Of a stretch of DNA of 36,318 bases, positions 30,706 to 36,318 are shown in pieces (positions within the stretch are counted from its first letter, which is position 1; every line of letters starts with the position of its first letter). The notes under the pieces are model-generated. The model was not told the origin of the DNA, ran no database searches, and saw nothing but the letters and a program-made list of their open reading frames with translations. Position numbers and translations under genes: made by a program. This DNA comes from UBA8752 sp049610565 (GTDB lineage Bacteria > Bacteroidota > Bacteroidia > Flavobacteriales_D > Sanyastnellaceae). Where the stretch lies: assembly GCA_049610565.1 (NCBI GenBank), contig JBMYZR010000021.1, forward strand, positions 1 to 36,318, written 5' to 3'.

Positions 30706-32762
30706 TCAATAGGCCCGTTCGGACCGCCCTTCCTTCCAGTAGACGAAGGCGCGGTTGGCCACACGGTTGCCACCCGGAGTTGGGAAGTTGCCCGTGAAGT
30801 ACCAGTCTCCGCGGTGGGCGGGGATGGCCTCNNNNNNNNNNNNNNNNNNNNNNNNNNNNNNNNNNNNNNNNNNNNNNNNNNNNNNNNNNNNNNNNNNNNN
30901 NNNNNNNNNNNNNNNNNNNNNNNNNNNNCCGGAGTTGGGAAGTTGCCCGTGAAGTACCAGTCTCCGCGGTGGGCGGGGATGGCCTCGTGAAGGCCGGGCA
31001 CACTTTGGAAAATGATGCGCACTTCGGCGTTCATGTCGGCCGGCGTGAGCAGTTCGGAAATCTTGGCCGCAGTCTCTTCCTCGGTCAGGCTCTCGTAGAT
31101 GGGCTGGACCTTGTTTTGCTGCTGGTCGTACGGCTTCTCGAGTTCGGCCTTGCAGTCCTCGTAGACGCGCTCAATGAGGGCCTCGTTGTCCCGTTCGCGG
31201 TGCAGGGCAATGGCGGCTTGGAAGGCCACGAAATCGCCCATGCGCGCCATGTCGATGCCGTAGCAGTCGGGGTAGCGGATCTGGGGGGCGCTGCTGGCCA
31301 CCACGATGCGGCGGGGACCGAGGCGGTCGAGGATGCGGAGGATGCTGCGCTTGAGGGTGGTGCCGCGCACGATGCTGTCGTCGATGACCACCATCTGGTC
31401 CTCGCCCCGCTTGACCGTGCCGTAGGTGATGTCGTAGGCGTGGGCCACGAGGTCGTCCCGGGCGCCGTCGTCGGCGATGAACGTGCGCAGCTTGGCGTCC
31501 TTCAGGGCAATCTTCTCGACCCGGGGTCGCTCCTCGAGAACGGCCCGGACCTCATCGGCATCCGGATTGGACCCCAGACCGATGATGCGCTGGATCTTGC
31601 TCTGGTTGAGGTGGCTCTCCATGCCCTTAACGAGGCCGTAGAACGAGGTCTCGGCGGTGTTGGGAATGAAGCTGAAGACGGTCGAGTCGAGGTCGTGCTC
31701 GATGGCCTCCAACACGCGGGGAACCAGCGACTCCCCAAGGGCGACGCGCTCGCGGTAGATGTCGGCGTCGTTGCCGCGGGAGAAATAGATGCGCTCGAAG
31801 CTGCAAGGCGTGTGCTCTGCGGAATCGCGGACTGCGGTTACCTCACTGGTTCCGTCTCGCTTGATGATCAGGGCATCGCCAGGCTGCAGCTCTTTCACAT
31901 CGGCCGTGACGGCGTTGAAGGCGGTCTGGATGACGGGCCGCTCCGACGCGGCGACGATGACCTCGTCGTCCTCGTACCAGAAACAGGGGCGGATGCCGTT
32001 GGGGTCGCGGGCGATGAAGGCCTCTCCCGTGCCGACGATTCCGCCCATCACGTAGCCGCCATCCCAATTGACCGAGGCGCGTCGGAGGACGTTGGCCATG
32101 TCCAGTTTGTCCGCGATGAGCCCGCTGATTTCGGCGTTTTCGTGGCCGTCGTTCTTGAATTGGCGGAAGGCCTTTTCGACTTCGTCGTCGAGGAAGTGGC
32201 CGACCTTCTCGAGGACGGTGACCGTGTCGGCCTTCTCCTTGGGGTGCTGTCCGAGTTCAACCAGCTTTTCGAAGAGCTCGTCGACGTTGGTCAGGTTGAA
32301 GTTGCCGGCGAGGGCGAGGGTGCGGCTGCGCCAATTGTTCTGGCGGAGGAAGGGGTGCACCCGTTCGATGGTGTTGCGGCCGTAGGTGCCGTAGCGCAGG
32401 TGGCCGAGGAAGACCTCGCCGGTGAAGGCGTGTTCCCGCTGGAGCCAATCGGCGTCCTTGAGGCGCTCCGGTTGGTGCTTCCGGGTGTCGGCAAAGCGGC
32501 CCATCACCTGCGAGAAGAGGTCTTCGATCGGTTGCTTGGCCGTGGACCGGGATCGGCTCAGGTAGCGCTTGCCCGGGGGCACGTCGAGTTTGACGTTGGC
32601 CAGGCCCACGCCGTCCTGTCCGCGGTTGCGCTGCTTCTCCATCAGGAGGTACATCTTGTTCAGGCCGTAGAAGGCCGTCCCATAGGTGTCGATGTAGTAC
32701 TGGAGCGGCTTCTTGAGCCGGAGCAGCGCGATGCCGCACTCGTGTTGGAGGAGGTCACTCAT
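30706..32762 (-). CDS. PurF-type amidophosphoribosyltransferase (split by an artefactual gap)
   Basis: Glutamine amidotransferase plus phosphoribosyltransferase, the PurF activity that commits PRPP to purine synthesis; this is the long Bacteroidota form. It begins MSDLLQHECGIALLRLKKP; Cys9 in HECGIALL is the likely nucleophile after propeptide removal. The PRPP loop is VVIDDSIVRGTT, followed by LKRSILRILDRLGPRRIVV. As assembled, the frame is broken by 97 N and a repeated 58 bases near the C-terminus. Removing the 155 extra bases leaves 1902 bases, exactly 634 codons (633 aa), and gives an uninterrupted end GNFPTPGGNRVANRAFVY, then WKEGRSERAY and a stop. The name purF is not assigned because a second PurF may exist in this genome. 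Confidence 0.85.
30774..30831 (+). repeat. 58-base repeat, left of the N gap
   Basis: This is identical to 30929-30986 and directly borders the N run. Both copies encode the same C-terminal residues of the PurF-type protein, so the repeat is best explained as overlapping contig ends joined with a false gap. Confidence 0.93.
30832..30928. other. Assembly gap of 97 N
   Basis: This is a run of unknown bases between two copies of the same 58-base sequence. It probably represents a gap of zero or negative length and no real missing sequence. Confidence 0.99.
30929..30986 (+). repeat. 58-base repeat, right of the N gap
   Basis: The second copy of 30774-30831. It continues in the correct reading frame into the body of the PurF-type gene. 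Confidence 0.93.
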
Positions 32763-32768
32763 CGGATG

Positions 32769-32784
32769 ACCGGACAGATCCGGT
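32769..32784 (-). promoter_or_regulatory. Leader hairpin just before the purF-type start
   Basis: ACCGGA (32769-32774) and TCCGGT (32779-32784) form a perfect 6-bp stem with a 4-base loop, ending 6 bases before the start codon at 32762. In RNA this would sit where the ribosome binds and could lower or regulate initiation. Confidence 0.35.
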
Positions 32785-32789
32785 GCCGC

Positions 32790-32885
32790 NNNNNNNNNNN
32801 NNNNNNNNNNNNNNNNNNNNNNNNNNNNNNNNNNNNNNNNNNNNNNNNNNNNNNNNNNNNNNNNNNNNNNNNNNNNNNNNNNNNN
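32790..32885. other. Assembly gap of 96 N
   Basis: A run of unknown bases between the PurF-type gene and the RND permease. The flanks share only CGC, so unlike the other gap no large overlap can be shown. The upstream leader of the purF-type gene is lost here. Confidence 0.99.
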
Positions 32886-32887
32886 CG

Positions 32888-32895
32888 CGAAGTTA
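32888..32895 (-). promoter_or_regulatory. Possible -7 element upstream of the purF-type gene
   Basis: On the minus strand this reads TAACTTCG, identical to the -7 box of cysH, and the 12 bases GCTAACTTCGCG are shared between the two sites. No TTG is found at the proper distance because a hairpin fills that space. Confidence 0.3.
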
Positions 32896-32922
32896 GCGCC
32901 CACCACGCAGGGTGATGGGCGC
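32896..32922 (-). terminator. Hairpin after the RND permease gene
   Basis: On the minus strand GCGCCCATCAC pairs with GTGGTGGGCGC over 11 bp with one G-U wobble and a 5-base loop, starting 10 bases after the permease stop. The T run is poor, so termination is likely but not certain. Confidence 0.5.
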
Positions 32923-32931
32923 CATTCAAAC

Positions 32932-35900
32932 TCAGGTCAGAGGGAGCCGCTTGACCCACTTGTACTGGGCGCGGGTGAGGTACCACATCATGACCGGGAC
33001 GATCACCAGCGTCAGGAAGGTGGCAAACGTCAGGCCGTAGATGATGGCCCAGCTCATGGGCTTCCAGAAGATGTTGTTGTCTCCTCCGATGTACATCTTG
33101 GCGTCGTACTCGGCCAGCAGGCTGAAGAAGTCGACGTTGATGCCGATGGCCAGGGGCAACAGGCCCAACACCGTGGTGATGGCCGTCAGCAACACCGGGC
33201 GCAGACGGGTCCGGCCGCCCTGGATGAGGAGGGGAACGATCTCGGGGAAGGGGAGCAGGTCGTCTTCGCCGAGCCCCAATTCCTCCTTTCGCCGGTCGAT
33301 GAGCAGGTTGGTGTAGTCGATGAGCACGATGGCATTGTTGACCACCACCCCCGCGAGGGAGATGATGCCGATCATGGTCATGATGATCACGAAGTCCTGG
33401 CGGAAGACGACGAGGCCGAGGAACACGCCGGTCAGGGAGAACAGCACGCTGAAGCCGATGATGAATGGCGTGGAGATGCTGTTGAACTGGGCGACGATGA
33501 TCAGGAAAATGAGGAAGAGCGCGATGACGAGGGCGCGGGAGAGGAAGGCCATCTCCTTGGCCTGTTCTTCCTGCTGTCCGGTGAACTCCCATTGGACGCC
33601 GGCCTCGACCGGGTAGTCGCTGAGTTCGGCCTTGATGGCCTCGACGATCTCGTTGGCGTTGTACCCTTCGAGGACGTTGGAGGCGAGGGTGACGGTGCGG
33701 TCGAGGTCCTTCCGCTTGATGGCGTTGTAGGTCGTGGACCGGCCGGCGCTGGCGACGGCGGAGATGGGCACCTCCTTGATTTGTCCGTCGGACTGGCTCC
33801 GGAAGATGATCTTCTGGTTCATCAGCGCGTCGGCATTGTTTCGGTAGGCGTCGGCAAAACGGAGGTTGATCGGGTAGTCGTCCTCGCCATCCTTGTACCG
33901 GCTGACCTCGCGGCCGAACAGCGCACTCCGCAGGGCGTAGCCGATCTGCTGGGTGCTCAGCCCGTAGCGGCGGGCCTTGTCGCGGTCGATGGTGATCGGC
34001 ATCTCCGGCTTGGACTTCTCGACGTCGAGCTTCAGGCCTTCGATGCCTTCCACGTCCGTGCTTTCGATGAAGCGCTTCATGCCGTCCGCGTAGGCCAGGG
34101 CCGTCTCGTATTCGGCGCTGGTGATCTCGATGTTGATGGGCAGTCCCTGCGGCGGACCATCGGAGTTCTTGGTGGCGCGGATGATGGCGTCGGGGTACCC
34201 CTTGACCTCTTCCCGGATGGCGTTGAGGATGTCGGTGGTGCTGAAGCCGTCGCGGTCCTGGAACTTCACGAAGCTGACGGTGATGCGGCCCTTGTGCGGG
34301 GTGGCGCCCAGCTGGGGCCCCTCAGCCGGATCGGACGTGCCTTCGCCGACCTGGGCGATGACCGAGTTGGTCAGGAACTGCTCGGGTTGGCCGTCGGCGC
34401 CGGTCCGCATGAATTCGGAGCGGTTGATGGCGGTCATGACCATCGCCTCGACTTCCTCGGTGACGCGGTTGGTCTCTTCGATGTCCGTGCCGATGGGCAT
34501 GTCGATGTAGACATTGACATACTGTGGCTCGTTCTGGGGGAAGAACTCGACTTTGGGCGGGAAGATGCCGAGCAGGACCAACGAGCCGAAGAGCAGGCCG
34601 ATCATGCCGTAGAAGAAGAGCCACGGTTTGGCGCCGGCCAGGGCAAACCGCAGGATGCGCTCGTACACGTTTTCAAGGGCGGGCAGCAGGCGGTTCTGGA
34701 ACCAGGCGGTGGCCGGCGTGAGGGCGTAGCGGTTGATCAGGCCCACGACGCCACCGAGGACGAGCAGGTTGCCGAGCGTGTTGAATCCGGCACCGAGCAG
34801 CAGCAGTCCGAGGACGATGAGGATGCCGGTGGTGATGAACAGCCGGCGGACGTTCATCTCGGCTTCCTCGACCCGCATGTAGACGCTGGTCAGCATGGGG
34901 TTGATGACCAACGCCACGAAGAGCGAGGACGACAACACGATGATCAACGTGAACGGCAGGTACTGCATGAACTCGCCGATGATGCCCGGCCAGATGGCCA
35001 GAGGCAGGAAGGCGGCGAGGGTGGTGGCCGTGGAGGCGATGATGGGCCAGGCGACTTCGCCCACGCCGTAGCGGGCGGCGTCGAAGGGCGACATCCCCTC
35101 GTCCATCAGTCGATAGATGTTCTCGACGACCACGATGCCATTGTCCACGAGCATGCCGAGCGCCAGCACGAGGGCGAAGAGCACCATCACGTTGAAGGTG
35201 ATGCCCAGGGCGCTGAGGATGGCGAAGCTGAGGAACATCGAGAGCGGAATCGCGACCCCCACGAAGAGGGCGTTGCGGAGTCCGAGGAAGAAGAGCAGCA
35301 CGCCCACCACGAGCAGGACGCCGAGGATGATGCTGTTCTGGAGCTCGTCGACCTGCGTCCGTGTCTGGTCCGACTGGTCGGAGGTGATGCTGACGTTGAG
35401 GTCGGCGGGGAGGAATTCGGCCTTGGCTTCGGCGATGATGCGGTTGATCTCGTCGGAGGCGATGATGAGGTTCTCCCCGGAGCGCTTCCGCACGTCGAGG
35501 GAGACCACAGGGTTGCCCCACTCGCGGGCGAAGCTGGTGGCTTCCTGGTCGACGAATTGGACGGTGGCCACATCGCGGAGGTAGACGGGCTTGCCGCCTT
35601 CGGCCTTCACGATGATGGCTTCGAGCTCGGCGGCATCGCGGAAGTCCCCGACCACTTGGACGGTGCGCCGCCGTCCATCCATCAGGATGTCGCCTCCGGA
35701 GATGGAGACGTTCTCCTGGCCGATGGCCTGGGCGATGTCGTTGAAACTGACGAGGCGGGCTTCGGCCTTGAGGTAATCGACCTCGACCTCCATCTCCTTC
35801 TTGTTGACGCCGCGGATTTCGGCCTCGTTGATCTGCTGGAGGTCCTCGATGCGGTCCTGCAGCTCCTCGGCATAGTCCTCGAGCTGGTCGACGGGATAGT

Positions 35901-36318
35901 CGCCGGACAGGTTGACCTGCATGACGGGGATGAGCTCCGAGAAATTGAGGTCGAAGACGTTGGGGTCACTGGGCAGGTCGTCGGGGAAGCTGGGGTTGCT
36001 CATCGCGACGTCCACCTTGTCCTTGACCTTGCGCAAGGCGACTTCGGGGGTGACGGAGAAGTCGAATTTGACGTCGATGGCGCTGTAGCCCTGCTGGCTC
36101 GTGGACAGGATCACGTCGATGCCCGTGATGCTCTTGAGCTCCTTCTCGATTGGGCGCGTGATCAGTTTTTCGATGTCGCCGGGGCTGTTGCCCGGGTAGG
36201 CGGTGCCGATGTAGACCTCGGGCACGCTCACTTCCGGGAAGCTCTCCTTCGGAACCGTGATGTAGCTCGAGATGCCGGCAATCAGGATGATTGCGATGAG
36301 CACCGCGACCGTCGTGCG
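32932..36318 (-). CDS. RND-family efflux transporter permease (5' partial)
   Basis: This is an AcrB-like inner-membrane pump of the resistance-nodulation-division family, driving substrate export with the proton gradient. At least 1128 residues are visible, and the frame continues through the right edge, so only about the first 15-20 residues are missing. The first visible segment is the first membrane helix (VAVLIAIILIAGISSYI), followed by the porter domain (VPKESFPEVSVPEVYIGTAY) and the second repeat. Helix 4 reads GMLVDNGIVVVENIYRL, where hydrophobic-substrate pumps usually have a VDDAIVVVEN form; helix 10 has GVVVNNAIVLIDY. The C-terminus (MWYLTRAQYKWVKRLPLT) is intact. A membrane fusion protein and TolC-like gene would be expected upstream, outside the window. 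Confidence 0.95.
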   Translation of the reverse strand, partial: RTTVAVLIAIILIAGISSYITVPKESFPEVSVPEVYIGTAYPGNSPGDIEKLITRPIEKELKSITGIDVILSTSQQGYSAIDVKFDFSVTPEVALRKVKDKVDVAMSNPSFPDDLPSDPNVFDLNFSELIPVMQVNLSGDYPVDQLEDYAEELQDRIEDLQQINEAEIRGVNKKEMEVEVDYLKAEARLVSFNDIAQAIGQENVSISGGDILMDGRRRTVQVVGDFRDAAELEAIIVKAEGGKPVYLRDVATVQFVDQEATSFAREWGNPVVSLDVRKRSGENLIIASDEINRIIAEAKAEFLPADLNVSITSDQSDQTRTQVDELQNSIILGVLLVVGVLLFFLGLRNALFVGVAIPLSMFLSFAILSALGITFNVMVLFALVLALGMLVDNGIVVVENIYRLMDEGMSPFDAARYGVGEVAWPIIASTATTLAAFLPLAIWPGIIGEFMQYLPFTLIIVLSSSLFVALVINPMLTSVYMRVEEAEMNVRRLFITTGILIVLGLLLLGAGFNTLGNLLVLGGVVGLINRYALTPATAWFQNRLLPALENVYERILRFALAGAKPWLFFYGMIGLLFGSLVLLGIFPPKVEFFPQNEPQYVNVYIDMPIGTDIEETNRVTEEVEAMVMTAINRSEFMRTGADGQPEQFLTNSVIAQVGEGTSDPAEGPQLGATPHKGRITVSFVKFQDRDGFSTTDILNAIREEVKGYPDAIIRATKNSDGPPQGLPINIEITSAEYETALAYADGMKRFIESTDVEGIEGLKLDVEKSKPEMPITIDRDKARRYGLSTQQIGYALRSALFGREVSRYKDGEDDYPINLRFADAYRNNADALMNQKIIFRSQSDGQIKEVPISAVASAGRSTTYNAIKRKDLDRTVTLASNVLEGYNANEIVEAIKAELSDYPVEAGVQWEFTGQQEEQAKEMAFLSRALVIALFLIFLIIVAQFNSISTPFIIGFSVLFSLTGVFLGLVVFRQDFVIIMTMIGIISLAGVVVNNAIVLIDYTNLLIDRRKEELGLGEDDLLPFPEIVPLLIQGGRTRLRPVLLTAITTVLGLLPLAIGINVDFFSLLAEYDAKMYIGGDNNIFWKPMSWAIIYGLTFATFLTLVIVPVMMWYLTRAQYKWVKRLPLT

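Noticed and set aside
30929..30986. The 58-base repeat as a mobile or attachment-site repeat
   Set aside because: Both copies abut an N run and encode the same protein end, and collapsing them restores the frame, so it is an assembly effect.
30393..32906. A single 837-codon frame reading through both N gaps
   Set aside because: The part left of 30929 is out of frame because of the false gap, and the start in the second gap is made of unknown bases. The collapsed 634-codon PurF-type frame is supported instead.
1..36318. CRISPR arrays, insertion sequences, integrases, phage genes or toxin-antitoxin pairs
   Set aside because: I found no regularly spaced repeats, no transposase or integrase motifs and no toxin-antitoxin-like small gene pairs in either strand.

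Overview
The window is about 36.3 kb of GC-rich (roughly 60 percent) DNA from a member of the Bacteroidota, most likely a Flavobacteriales-like lineage. The evidence is a SusC/SusD pair, DUF4270, DUF4837 and DUF3098 proteins, a KETAHQLGTP-type histidine kinase, a type IX secretion sorting-like tail, a 633-residue PurF-type amidotransferase, and promoters of the TTG-N17-23-TAnnTTTG kind instead of ordinary sigma-70 boxes. Genes are dense. No gene-free stretch exceeds about 260 bases; the largest (26225-26478) holds a promoter-like site, two hairpins and a terminator, and is proposed as a small RNA unit. Two runs of N (30832-30928 and 32790-32885) show this is a draft scaffold.

Layout, left to right. 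1-2744: end of the F1 ATP synthase genes (atpA C-terminus, atpG) followed by a NtrY-like sensor kinase. 2873-7655: an outer-membrane SusC/SusD import pair with no degradative enzymes nearby, closed by a terminator. 7766-9597 (minus): a cyclase/kynurenine-formamidase-like hydrolase and an outer-membrane beta-barrel protein. 9768-11228: a PLP-dependent group II decarboxylase. 11215-15305 (minus): glmS, a DUF4270 lipoprotein and a short starch-synthase-like protein, probably one operon driven by a clear promoter at 15332-15363; panC diverges from it. 16369-20222: tatA, a lytic transglycosylase with LysM, a DUF4837 lipoprotein, a SlyD-type prolyl isomerase and a HAD hydrolase. 20247-22776: ftsX, DUF3098, uppP and a small lipoprotein, i.e. 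cell-envelope and division functions. 22742-23488 (minus): an exported Fe/Mn superoxide dismutase. 23612-27972: a large AsmA-like protein, the candidate small RNA, and a second orphan histidine kinase whose 3' end contains the promoter of tRNA-Leu(CAA). 28190-29472: a small membrane protein and a secreted protein with a T9SS-like tail. 29504-30663: an Rrf2-type Fe-S regulator and a cysH-type sulfonucleotide reductase with a likely operator. 30706-36318 (minus): a PurF-type amidophosphoribosyltransferase (split by an assembly artefact) and an RND efflux permease that runs off the right edge.

Most of this is core envelope, nucleotide, cofactor and sulfur metabolism, and I do not see a clearly new defence, mobile or biosynthetic system. 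The best leads are a sharply bounded stretch of foreign-looking composition inside susC (about 5386-5850), the small RNA candidate at 26281-26382, the tandem GTGGGAAT operator in the cysH promoter, and the 58-base duplication around the first N gap, which, once collapsed, restores an intact PurF reading frame.
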